A stretch of 64,000 bases of DNA from Mycolicibacterium goodii (GTDB lineage: Bacteria > Actinomycetota > Actinomycetes > Mycobacteriales > Mycobacteriaceae), in assembly GCF_001187505.1 (NCBI RefSeq), contig NZ_CP012150.1:6172048-6236047 (forward strand), in the 5' to 3' direction. The translations under genes were made by a program, and so were the position numbers. The notes under the pieces were generated by a model that was given only the letters and a program-made list of their open reading frames with translations, was not told where the DNA came from and did no database searches. This document shows positions 37,757-46,900 of this stretch, piece after piece. How positions within the stretch are numbered: the stretch's first letter is position 1; every line of letters begins with the position of its first letter.

Positions 37757-39425
37757 GTGTCTGTACGCCTTGATCTTGATCTGGCCGACTACCTGATCCT
37801 CTCTCTGTTCCTGATCACAACCGTCATCGTCGGCATCGCAAGTCGCCGCAGGGTCACAACGAGCGTCGACCAATTGCTGGCGGGGCGCGCCATGCCGGCG
37901 TGGATAGCCGGAATCGCCTTCATCGCAGCCGATCTCGGCGCCGTCGAAATTCTCGGCATGGCGGCCAACGGTGCGGAGTACGGAATGATGACCGTGCACT
38001 ACTACTGGCTGGCCGGCGTTCCCGCAATGGTCTTCCTCGGCATCATGATGATGCCCTTCTACTACCGCTCGAAGGCGCGATCGGTGCCCGAGTTCCTGCG
38101 GTTACGATTCAACAAGCCGACCCAGGGACTCAACGCGGTGATCTTCTCGATCGCTCAGGTTCTGATCGCCGGGGTGAATCTCTATGCTCTTGCGCTCATC
38201 ATGCGCGCGCTGCTCGGATGGGACCTCACCGCCTCGATCTTGGTATCGAGCCTGTTCGTGTTGACCTATCTCACGGTGGGAGGGCTCACGGCAGCCATCT
38301 ACAACGAAGTGCTGCAGTTCTTCATCATCCTGGCGGGGCTCGTCCCGATCACCGTCATCGGGCTGCTGTCGGTCGGTGGCCTCGACGGGTTGTTCGCCAG
38401 AGTGCGTGATTCCACGCATCTGGGCACCGCCGGCACCACAACATGGTCAGGAGTCGGACTGGGCGCGGCCGAGAACAACTCCATGCATACCAACGTCATC
38501 GCACTCGTATTCGGGCTCGGCTTCGTCGCCTCTTTCGGCTACTTCACCACCAATTTCCCGCAGGTGCAACGTGCGATGGCCGCACGGAACACGACCGCCG
38601 CTCGACGGGCACCCATCATCGGGGCCTTCCCCAAACTTCTCTTTCCGTTCTTGACCGTCATCCCCGGCTTGATCGCGCTTGTACTCATTCCGCAACTAGG
38701 CGTTGCAGGTGGCAGTGATTACAACAACGCTCTGCCGGCGTTGATGCAGAAGTTTCTGCCGAACGGCGTACTCGGGATCGCCGTGACCGGCCTCCTCGCG
38801 TCGTTCATGGCCGGAATGGCAGCCAACATCAGCAGTTTCTGCACGGTCATCACCTACGACATCACGCAGACCTACCTGGTCAAGAACAGACCGGACCACT
38901 TCTACCTCACCGTCGCACGCATCGCCCCGGTGGGCGGCGTCGCCTTGGCGATCGGTACCGCGTTCATCGCGGCCAGCTACAGCAACATCATGAACTATCT
39001 GCAGAACCTGTTCGCGGTGTTCAAACGCACCGCTGTTCGCGACCTTCATCATTGCGTTGTTCTGGCGTCGGATGACACCGTGGGCGGGATTCTGGAGCCT
39101 GCTCAGCGGCTCACTCGCGGCCGGCAGCGCCTACTTGCTGTACACGTTCGGCGTTCTTGATTTCGGTACTCCCATCAATGCGTCCTTCTGGAATGCCGCC
39201 ATCGCCTTCATCGCGTCAGCCGTAGCCGCCGTTGCTGTGTCAGTGGTGACCCGACCGAAACCGGCAGCAGAGCTGGAAGGGCTCGTGTGGCGAAAAGGTA
39301 TGTCGCTCAGTGACGGTGCGCCAGGCGAACAGGTGTACGCGTCGGATGCCTCGAAACTGTTCACCCCGGTGGCGCTCGGTGCCGCTGCGCTCGCCGGATG
39401 CGTCGGTCTCTACCTGGTGATGTGA
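37757..39425 (+). pseudogene. Sodium:solute symporter (SSS family) split by a one-base frameshift
   Basis: The first frame from GTG 37757 (GGAG upstream) gives a membrane protein with ADYLILSLFLITTVIVG, SVPEFLRLRFNKPTQG and FGYFTTNFPQVQRAM, typical of the SSS family, then reads nonsense after LFAVFK. The true continuation, NAPLFATFIIALFWRRMTPW, lies in the next frame and ends at 39425. Removing one A from the AAA at 39023-39025 joins them into about 555 residues. As written the protein loses its last helices. The solute is unknown; the locus suggests the substrate of the FAH/VOC pathway. Confidence 0.9.
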
Positions 39426-39434
39426 GGAACAACA

Positions 39435-39710
39435 ATGACGACAACAGATTCAGCACCTTCGGCGTCGACCACGAAACAACGCGGCTTCTGGCAGCACGCG
39501 GCCGATATCCGTTCTGTCACTGGCGTTCTCTTCGCCTGCTACGGTGCGATACTCACGATTCGCGGCGCGCTGGCGACCGATGCCGCGATCGCTCAGGCCG
39601 AGGGCGTCAACATCAACCTCTGGACGGGACTTGCGATGCTCGTGTTCGCGACGGTGTGCTTGTACTTCGCCTTCGCCCGAGAACAGCACACACCATTGTC
39701 ATCCGAGTAG
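39435..39710 (+). CDS. Small two-helix partner of the symporter
   Basis: The protein is 91 residues with two hydrophobic segments (TGVLFACYGAILTIRG and INLWTGLAMLVFATVCLYFAF). It begins nine bases after the symporter stop. Small two-helix proteins beside SSS transporters are common and probably help assembly or activity. It is not named here. ATG 39435 is the only good start. Confidence 0.75.
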   Translation: MTTTDSAPSASTTKQRGFWQHAADIRSVTGVLFACYGAILTIRGALATDAAIAQAEGVNINLWTGLAMLVFATVCLYFAFAREQHTPLSSE

Positions 39711-39724
39711 TCAGATCTGCCCCG

Positions 39725-39749
39725 GCGGATCGGGAGATTGCCGATCCGC
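39725..39749. terminator. Terminator-like hairpin
   Basis: Perfect nine-base arms (39725-39733 GCGGATCGG and 39741-39749) surround a seven-base loop, between the convergent small membrane protein and GntR genes. There is no U-tract. Confidence 0.6.
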
Positions 39750-39787
39750 ACGACTACCGGACCGGACATGCCCGGCGGCGACGGATA

Positions 39788-40468
39788 TCAAGCGGGAGAG
39801 GACAGCAGCACGTTGGTGGTGCGCTCGATGTGGGCGGTCAACAGATCGCACGCGAGGTCGGGATCCCGACCGACCGCAGCGTCGAGAATCGCCCGATGTT
39901 CTGCAGCGATGTCACGCTTGCGGTCGTGTCGGGGGGCCGACCACTGCCGATAGAGCTCGGCGGAATCACGCAATGCGCTGGCAGTGGCCAGGATTCGCCG
40001 GTTCGGACAGCCATCGAGCAGTGCCTGGTGAAACGCCGCATGCGCAAGCACCCAGTCATCGTTGAAGCGGTCCGGATCGGCGGTCGCATACATCGGTGTG
40101 CGTTCCATGCGGTGATGCGCTGCCACCACCTTCGACTCCCACGCGAGGTCCCCCCGATTGACCGCGTAACGCAGTGCGAGCACTTCGATCTCACAGCGCG
40201 CCTCGGTCAGATCGCTCAGATCTTCCGACGAGATCGCCACGACGCGGAATCCCCGCTTCGGTTCGGCGACCACCAGTTCCTGTTCGCTGAGCCGCTGCAA
40301 CGCCTCTCTGATCGCGCCGATGCTGCAGTCGTACCGATCCACCAAGGCCGCAAAACCCAGGCGCGACCCGGGGGCAAGCCGGCCCGCCAGGATGTCAGCC
40401 CGCAACGCCTGGTAGACCCGCGCCGTAGGGCCCATGCCATCCAAGACCTCACCGGTGGTCGCCGTCAT
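39788..40468 (-). CDS. GntR-family regulator (FadR/FCD type)
   Basis: The protein is 226 residues. The winged helix reads VYQALRADILAGRLAPGSRL, then CSIGAIREALQRLSEQELVV. The FCD ligand domain has EARCEIEVLALRYAV and FHQALLDGCPNRRIL, with the histidines that usually bind a metal and an acid. ATG 40468 has GAGGGG five bases upstream. The predicted operator TTTTCGAAAA (or its one-base variant) lies in its own promoter region and at two more promoters in the same cluster, so it probably represses the whole set until a pathway acid appears. Confidence 0.9.
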   Translation of the reverse strand: MTATTGEVLDGMGPTARVYQALRADILAGRLAPGSRLGFAALVDRYDCSIGAIREALQRLSEQELVVAEPKRGFRVVAISSEDLSDLTEARCEIEVLALRYAVNRGDLAWESKVVAAHHRMERTPMYATADPDRFNDDWVLAHAAFHQALLDGCPNRRILATASALRDSAELYRQWSAPRHDRKRDIAAEHRAILDAAVGRDPDLACDLLTAHIERTTNVLLSSPA

Positions 40469-40532
40469 CGCCGCCCCTCGTTCAACGTTTGCAGCACACC
40501 GCCATGGTACCCGAAACGAAAGAACTGCGAAC

Positions 40533-40551
40533 TTTCGAAAATTGGTTGACT
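40533..40551. promoter_or_regulatory. Predicted GntR operator, copy 3
   Basis: TTTCGAAAATTGGTTGAC lies between the divergent GntR and FAH genes. It keeps nine of ten bases of the palindrome seen at 35395 and 37613. The TTGACT at 40546-40551 could be the -35 box of the FAH/VOC operon; I see no good -10 box after it. Confidence 0.58.
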
Positions 40552-40638
40552 TTTCATTCTGTCGATGTGATCGTCGTAGGCGGGCCGTCCGGCCCCTGCC
40601 TCTCTCACAACACCACACGATCAGGAAGAACTGGTGTC

Positions 40639-41517
40639 ATGCGCTTGATCAATCTCGACGGTCGGATCCACCTCGTCACCGGCGACGGCGTGGTCGACAT
40701 AGCCAAAGCGTCAGAACAACGCTTTGGCCCCGATCCGCAGGATGTGTACGCGCAGTGGGAGGCATTTCGCGAATGGGCGCGCACCGCGACACCGCTCGAA
40801 CCGTCCGCACGCGTCGGGACCATCGGGTCCCCGGCACCGCTGCCGCGGCAGGTCTTCGCCGTCGGCCTCAACTACGACGACCACGCCACCGAGGCCGGGC
40901 TCACCAAGCCCGAGCATCCGGTGATCTTCACGAAGTTCGTCTCGTCGATCACCGGGCCGTCCGAAACCGTCCGGCTGCCGGCGGGTTCGGTGGACTGGGA
41001 GGTCGAGTTGGTCGTGGTGATGGGTCGCGGCGGCCGGAACATCCCGCAGGACCGTGCGTGGGACTTCGTCGCAGGGGTGTCGGTGGGTCAGGACCTCTCC
41101 GAGCGTGATCTGCAGCTCGCGGGCCCCGCCCCGCAGTTCAGCCTCGCCAAGTCGCACGCCGGGTTCTCCCCGATCGGACCCGAGTTGGTGACGCTCGACG
41201 AACTGCCCGACCCCGACGATCTGGAACTGGGCGCCGAGATCAACGGTGAGACCGTCCAGCACGCCCGCACCTCGCAGCTGATCTTCCCGGTGCCGGTGCT
41301 CATCGCCTACCTGTCGGCCACCGTCGAGCTCTATCCGGGCGACGTCATCTTCACCGGAACACCGTCCGGCGTCGGTATGGGACGGACCCCGCAGCGATTC
41401 CTGACCCCCGGCGACGAACTCCGCACCTACATCACCGGCGTCGGCGAGTTCACCCAGCGGTTCAAGGCGGGCCCGGACCGCGACGACGTGTCCACGGCGG
41501 CAGCGGCACGGAGCTGA
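40639..41517 (+). CDS. Fumarylacetoacetate hydrolase (FAH) family protein
   Basis: The protein is 292 residues. The catalytic fold is clear: VFAVGLNYDDHATEAGL near residue 75, the metal ligands Glu-x-Glu in DWEVELVVVMGRGG, Asp in SVGQDLSERDLQ, and IFTGTPSGVGMGR near the C-terminus. Members hydrolyse or isomerise ring-cleavage products such as fumarylpyruvate, acylpyruvates or homoprotocatechuate derivatives. ATG 40639 with AGGAAG upstream gives MRLINLDG, the usual beginning. It is followed after two bases by the VOC gene. Confidence 0.9.
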   Translation: MRLINLDGRIHLVTGDGVVDIAKASEQRFGPDPQDVYAQWEAFREWARTATPLEPSARVGTIGSPAPLPRQVFAVGLNYDDHATEAGLTKPEHPVIFTKFVSSITGPSETVRLPAGSVDWEVELVVVMGRGGRNIPQDRAWDFVAGVSVGQDLSERDLQLAGPAPQFSLAKSHAGFSPIGPELVTLDELPDPDDLELGAEINGETVQHARTSQLIFPVPVLIAYLSATVELYPGDVIFTGTPSGVGMGRTPQRFLTPGDELRTYITGVGEFTQRFKAGPDRDDVSTAAAARS

Positions 41518-41519
41518 AA

Positions 41520-42443
41520 GTGGCTCTGCACCGACTCGACTCAATCGTGCTTGGGGTACCGGATCTGGCGTCGGCCAGTAGCTTCTACGAGGACTTCGGG
41601 CTGATCCCCCACGACGGACACCGCTTCGCCAGCACCGAGGGCGGCGTCCAACTCGAACTGGTGGTCTCCGCGCGGCGCCGGCTCGTCTCGGCACGGTTCG
41701 CGGTCGACGATGACGACGACCTACTTCGGGTGGCGCACGAACTCAGCCGACTGGAGTTCACGGCCACACTGCCAGAACCCGGAAGGTTGCGCACCGTCGA
41801 GCCGACGACGGGCGCCGAGATCGAATTGATCACCGCTCCGCGCCTACACCAAACTCCTTACCCCGCACCGCCGGTGAACGCACCAGGACGCTTCGACCGC
41901 GTCGACGCCCGCGCCGAGGGCATCATGGTCACCGACCGGGTACGGCCCCGACGACTCGGCCACATCGTGATCGGATCCCCCGACTACGACACCGCATTCG
42001 CGTTCTTCGTCAGTGGACTCGGCTTCAAGGTCAGCGATCTGGCGAAGGGTCACGGCGCATTCCTCCGGTGCTCTACCGATCACCACAACGTCCTCATCCA
42101 ACGCGCTCCTGTGCCGTTCCTGCACCACAGCAGTTGGCAGGTCGACGATGTCGATGCAATCGGTCGAGGCGCAATGGCGCTGCTGGAGGATCACCCCGAA
42201 CGCCACGTCTGGGGACTCGGTCGCCACTACGCCGGCTCGAACTTCTTCTGGTACTTCAAAGACCCGGCCAACAATTTCGCCGAGTACCACAGCGACATGG
42301 ATTGCATCGTCGACGACGCCTTGTGGACGCCCGAGGAACTCGAAGGCGCCAAGGGGCTCTACGAGTGGGGGCCGCCCCCGCCGGCCTCCTTCATCCACCC
42401 GGAGGACCTGGCCGAGCACATGATCAGCGAACACAGCGGCTGA
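41520..42443 (+). CDS. Two-domain VOC protein, extradiol dioxygenase-like
   Basis: The protein is 307 residues with two vicinal-oxygen-chelate modules. The C-terminal module keeps the extradiol metal triad: His148 in RLGHIVIG, His203 in LHHSSWQV and Glu255 in FAEYHSD. These bind Fe(II) in catechol 2,3-dioxygenase and BphC-type enzymes. GTG 41520 follows GGAG. It starts two bases after the FAH gene, so a diphenol cleaved here could feed the FAH enzyme. The substrate is not known, and non-oxygenase VOC functions cannot be excluded. Confidence 0.88.
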   Translation: MALHRLDSIVLGVPDLASASSFYEDFGLIPHDGHRFASTEGGVQLELVVSARRRLVSARFAVDDDDDLLRVAHELSRLEFTATLPEPGRLRTVEPTTGAEIELITAPRLHQTPYPAPPVNAPGRFDRVDARAEGIMVTDRVRPRRLGHIVIGSPDYDTAFAFFVSGLGFKVSDLAKGHGAFLRCSTDHHNVLIQRAPVPFLHHSSWQVDDVDAIGRGAMALLEDHPERHVWGLGRHYAGSNFFWYFKDPANNFAEYHSDMDCIVDDALWTPEELEGAKGLYEWGPPPPASFIHPEDLAEHMISEHSG

Positions 42444-42752
42444 CGCTTCTTCCCCTTGCGTCGATTTCTGCGCGAGGGTCGTGACTGTCGTGAAATCACG
42501 ACCCTCATGCAGAAATCGCGCGCACGCGAGCCAACGGTGATCCCACACCATTTCTACCGTCAATGTGACGGCGCACACTTTAATTTGCCGGAATCTGTAC
42601 GGCTGTATTCAACCTCACACCGAAAAATTTGCGTTACACAGAATTAACAAGCAGGATTGAGGCGTTCCACTAAACGGGTGATCCCCGACCTGTGGACGCC
42701 AGACAAACCAAAAGTCCCCGCAATCCGGGGCACTTGACGAGGAGTGAGAGAA
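42444..42752. other. 309-base intergenic region with two hairpins
   Basis: This gap holds the long inverted repeat at 42462-42518. An unusually AT-rich stretch follows (about 42545-42665). Further on is a small hairpin CCCCG-N5-CGGGG (42716-42730) just ahead of the ribosome site of the 47-residue gene. The AT-rich part probably holds that gene's promoter, but I cannot choose -35 and -10 boxes with confidence. No convincing gene lies on either strand. Confidence 0.5.
42462..42518. repeat. Long inverted repeat after the FAH-VOC operon
   Basis: Arms of 23 bases (42462-42484 and 42496-42518; arm CGATTTCTGC-nn-GAGGGTCGTGA) pair with two mismatches around an 11-base loop. It probably ends transcription of the VOC gene. 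The architecture is like the repeats at 2319 and 9263, but the arm sequence differs. Confidence 0.78.
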
Positions 42753-42896
42753 ATGGCCTTCGCGCAGTTCCGCGCCAACCTGAAGCGCGCCAACAGCCGG
42801 CGGCGTTTGTACGCAAAGATCAACGCGCTCCCCGATTCGACCGTGCGCGAAGAGTTGCTTGCGATTGCTCAGCGCCACGAATCCGAGGACCGCTGA
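42753..42896 (+). CDS. Small basic protein, 47 residues
   Basis: The ATG at 42753 follows GAGGAG at a good distance and opens a 47-codon frame ending at TGA 42894. The protein begins MAFAQFRANLKRANSRRRLY and ends RHESEDR; it is strongly basic in the first half and acidic at the end. Third codon positions are mostly G or C, as in real genes here. A U-rich terminator follows at once. So it is a stand-alone, probably expressed small gene. I do not recognise a family; the basic helix could bind RNA, DNA or ribosomes. Confidence 0.72.
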   Translation: MAFAQFRANLKRANSRRRLYAKINALPDSTVREELLAIAQRHESEDR

Positions 42897-42918
42897 CAAA
42901 ACGGATCCGAATTCCAGA

Positions 42919-42950
42919 GCGGGTGCCTGACAGGCCCGGCTTTGTTGTTA
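42919..42950 (+). terminator. Intrinsic terminator after the small protein gene
   Basis: A short GC-rich stem with a bulge (GCGGGTGCCT paired with AGGCCCGGC) around a three-base loop is followed by TTTGTTGTTA. This is a fair rho-independent terminator, 22 bases after the stop codon. Confidence 0.65.
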
Positions 42951-42972
42951 TTTCGGCGAATTCAATCGCCGC

Positions 42973-43803
42973 TCATCCGCGATACCGCTGCACCAGGTTC
43001 GCGTAGTCGTCGAGCTTGCGCAGCGATTCGTCGGTGGGCAGCGTCGGCAGCAGCACCGCGATCTGACCGAACCCGAGTTCGTCGACCGCGCTCCAGTACT
43101 GCGGGTCCGCCGGCGTGCCGAACTGGGCGAGCGGCACGTCGTGACCGGCCCCGTCGCGCATCTGCGTGACGAGGTTGCCCAAGAAATCGACCGGCAGCGG
43201 GTTGGAGATCCAACCCGCGTCATGGCGGATCACCCGCTTGACGGTGGCCGCGGACGCACCGCCGATATAGATCGGTGGGTGCGGCTTCTGCACCGGCTTG
43301 GGTCGCATATACGACGACTCGATGTCGACGTACTTGCCGTGATACTCGGCAGGCTCGTCGGTCCACAACGCCTTGATCGCCTCGATCTGTTCGTCGAGCA
43401 GGCGGCCGCGCGTCTTCGGGTCGGTCCCGTGGTTGCGCATCTCCTCCAGATTCCAGCCGGCGCCGACGCCGAACACGAACCGCCCGTTGGAGATCAGGTC
43501 GACGCTCGCACCTTCCTTGGCGGTGTGCACGACATCGCGCTGGATCAGCAGGGCCACACCGGTGAACAACTCGATGGTGCTGGTCACCGCAGCGGCCGCG
43601 GCCAGCGTGACGAACGGGTCGAGGGTGCGGTAATACATCGCGGGCAACTCGCCCCCACCCGGGTAGGCCGACTCGCGGCTGGTCGGGATGTGCGAGTGTT
43701 CAGCGATCACCAGTGAGTCAAAGCCGCGTTCCTCGATCGCGCGCGCAAGCGTCACCGGGTCGATGGTGTCATCGTTGACGAAGGTCGAGATGCCGATTTT
43801 CAT
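42973..43803 (-). CDS. LLM-class F420-dependent oxidoreductase
   Basis: The protein is 276 residues of the luciferase-like family. It begins MKIGISTFVNDDTIDP and has GFDSLVIAEHSHIPTSR, GRFVFGVGAGWNLEEMRNHG and PPIYIGGASAATVKRV. The pattern is that of mycobacterial F420 enzymes. ATG 43803 has GGGGA upstream; the frame to 43827 is not supported. Single gene; substrate unknown. Confidence 0.9.
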   Translation of the reverse strand: MKIGISTFVNDDTIDPVTLARAIEERGFDSLVIAEHSHIPTSRESAYPGGGELPAMYYRTLDPFVTLAAAAAVTSTIELFTGVALLIQRDVVHTAKEGASVDLISNGRFVFGVGAGWNLEEMRNHGTDPKTRGRLLDEQIEAIKALWTDEPAEYHGKYVDIESSYMRPKPVQKPHPPIYIGGASAATVKRVIRHDAGWISNPLPVDFLGNLVTQMRDGAGHDVPLAQFGTPADPQYWSAVDELGFGQIAVLLPTLPTDESLRKLDDYANLVQRYRG

Positions 43804-43953
43804 GCGTATCCCCTGCCAGTTGAGCACTGATGAGTCGCCCGCTCACCACAGGCTATTACCCCTACCTGGATTCTCGGGGCTCGTCGGCGTCGGCTACACC
43901 AATGGGGCGGTCATCGGGCAGGTAACCTCCGGGTCGATGCACACCACGAGACG

Positions 43954-46900
43954 ATGACGACGACGACGGATCGGCGCGGCACGCGGCCGGCACGGACCAC
44001 CGGTGTTCCCACCGACCCCGACCGCACCGTTGATCTACGCCGGCTGAGGGGGCTGGGCGCGGTCGTCGCGCTGACCGCGATGGTGATCGCGGCGGTGCTG
44101 CAGTCCCTGGGCACGGTGGTCATCGGCCGCCTCGCCGCCAACCCGGTCGGGACCACCGTGGCGGTCCTCGCCGGCTGTCTGCTGGGCTACGCGGTGCTCG
44201 ACACGGCCGGCCGCACCATCTGGGCGAGTGTCTCCGACCGCGCCGAGGGAAAACTGCGACGCGATCTGCTGTCGGTTGCGCTGAACCAACCGCTGCACCG
44301 GCTTTCGGAACAGGCCGTCGGCGAAATCCTCGACCGCGTCGACGACGACACGCATGAGGTCGGCGCATTGGTGCGTGGGCAGTTGTGGGATTCGATGCGG
44401 ACCGTCGTCTCGATCGTGCCGATGTGGATCGTCGCGGGTCTCACGTGGTGGCCGGCGTGGATCGTCTTCCCGGTCGTCGCACCGGTGACCGTGTTCGCCA
44501 TCCGCCCCCTGCTGCGCGAGTTGAGCGAACGCAAGGTCGCCGAAGAACGCGCGTGGACCGATCACGCCGCGGCCATGGAGGAGGGCATCGCGGCGCGCGA
44601 CGATCTGCGCACCAGCCTCGGCCAGGCTTATCTGCTGCGGCGGTGCGCCGAACTGTCGCGTGAGATCCAGCGGCGTTTCGGTGCCGTGGTGGCAATCGAA
44701 TCGCGGGTCACGACCCGTGCGGGCGGACTGTTGCACGCCTTCCTCGGTGGCGTCGTCATCGCGGGTGTCGCGCTGGTGAGCGGCGGCGGACTCGGCGTCG
44801 CGCAGTTGGTCACGCTGTTTCTGGTCAGCGCGACCCTGGTCAACGAAATCGCCCAGCTGGCACGCCAATTGCCCGAGCTGCAGGCCGGAATGGGGGCGGT
44901 CATCCGGCTGCGACAGCTCGCGGCCGGCGAGGCCGAGGCCACGGGCGGGCAACCGGTGCCGCACGGACCTGTCGACATCGAGTTCCGGAATCTTCATTTC
45001 ACCTACGCCGAAAGCGGTTTCACGCTCGACGGCATCGATCTGCGTGTGCCTGCCGGTGCCACGTGTGCCTTCGTGGGACGAACCGGATCAGGCAAATCGA
45101 CGCTGGCGTCGCTGGTCTCGCGGGCGGTCGACCCGCAGCGCGGCTCGGTGTTCCTGGGCGGGGTCGATGTCGTCGACATCGACCTGCACCAGTTGCGGGC
45201 CGCCGTCGGGGTGCTCACCCAACGCACCGAGATCCTGGCGGGCACGCTCGCCGAGAACATCGCGCTGTTCGCCGATCTGCCGCGTGAGCGCGTGCGGGAC
45301 GCGGTCGCCGAACTGGAGCTCACCGACTGGGTGGACAGCCTGCCCGCCGGTCTGGACACCCTGCTCGGCCCCGGCGGAACCACCCTGTCGGCCGGCGAAG
45401 AGCAGCTTGTCGCGTTCGCGCGACTGCTCGTGCGGAATGTGCGCGTGGTCGTGCTCGACGAGGCCACCGCGCGCATGGATCCGCACACCGAGGCGCGCGT
45501 GGTGCGGGCCGCGGACCGGTTGCTCACCGGACGCACCGGAATCCTCATCGCGCACCGGCTTTCGACGGTCGCCCGCGCCGATCAGATCGTGGTCCTGGAC
45601 CGCGGACACATCGTGGAGCAGGGTCCGCGCAGCGAACTGCAGGCCCGGCCAGGACCGTTCCGTCGGCTTCTCGACTCCGCGGGGGTGCACCACGGCGCCA
45701 CCGCGACGCCCGAACCCGACGGTGCGGTCGGCGGCGCCCGACGGCAGGGCCCGCCACCGGAGCAACCCGACATCGACGGCGGCCCTGGCCTGTTGCGCGG
45801 TATCGCCCACATGGTGCGGACGTACCCCACCTGGGGTCTGCTCGGCGCGTCGCTGTTCATGCTGACCGGCCTGATCGGTGCGACGGGTGCGCTCAGCAGC
45901 TTCCTGTGGGGACACGTCGTGCAAGAGCTGACCGACGGCCACACGCCGGTGGTGTTCGCCGTCGCGGTCGTCGTGAGCATCGTCTCGGAGCCGTTCATGC
46001 TGGCGTGGGCGGTGCGCCGGTTCCTGCCGTGGTGGTCGGCGTGCTCGCTGCGCATCCGCATGACGGTGCTCGACGCGCAGACACGTCAACATCGTCTCCC
46101 CCGCACGCCGCCAGGCGAGGTGATGTCGCGCGTCCTCGATTCCGACCGGTTCCTGCGGTACGCCGACCGCTGCAACGACGTCGTGGCCGGTCTGGTCATC
46201 GTGGTGATCGCGTCGTTGTTGGGCGGCACGGTGATCGCGGGTGTCATCCTGCTGGCGGTGATGGTCGCCGCGGCGACGACGTCGGTGGCGGGCCGGCCGC
46301 TGGCGGGACGATCGGCGGCCGCCGCGTCGGCCACGCGTGCCGACTTCGGCCGCGCACTGGTGTCGGCGCTGGAGTGTGTGCGGACGGTCAAACTGGCCGC
46401 CGCCACCGGTGACGTGCACGCCCACCTCGACCGGGTCGACGGTGACCGAGTCGGCGCCGCGGTGCGCGAGCATCGTGTGCAGTCGGTGCTTTTCGGCGTT
46501 CCCGTGGTGATGGTGCAGTTGGGCGTGGTCGCGGCGTGGCTGGTGTATCTGCTGCACGGTTGGAACCTCGCGACGGCGCTGCTGGTTTCCGGCGCGGTCG
46601 CCGGATTCGACTACTTCGGCAGCGTGGCCGGCGCGGTGATCACCGAAGCGCCCGGTACCCGCGCGTGGCAGCAGGCCACGAGCCGTTTCGCAGGCGGTGC
46701 AGACCTGATGGACGTGCCTGCCGGGGTCGATGTGGTGACCGGGGCGGCTCCCCCACCGCCCCCGCCGTCGCGAACACCGTTGCAACGCCTGGAACTTCGT
46801 GACCTGACGGCGGTGCACGACGACGGGACGCGCGGCGTGGGCGGCGTCGACCTCACCCTGCAGGCCGGTGAACTGGTGCTCCTGCTCGGCCAGGTCGGGT

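Noticed and set aside
36241..39080. Programmed ribosomal frameshifting in the hydrolase and symporter
   Set aside because: The sites are TTT and AAA runs of three without a slippery heptamer or an obvious downstream stimulator; a one-base insertion explains both better.
42615..42899. 94-residue minus-strand frame opposite the 47-residue protein
   Set aside because: No ribosome site, poor codon bias, odd Cys/Trp-rich composition; the plus-strand frame has a ribosome site, codon bias and terminator.
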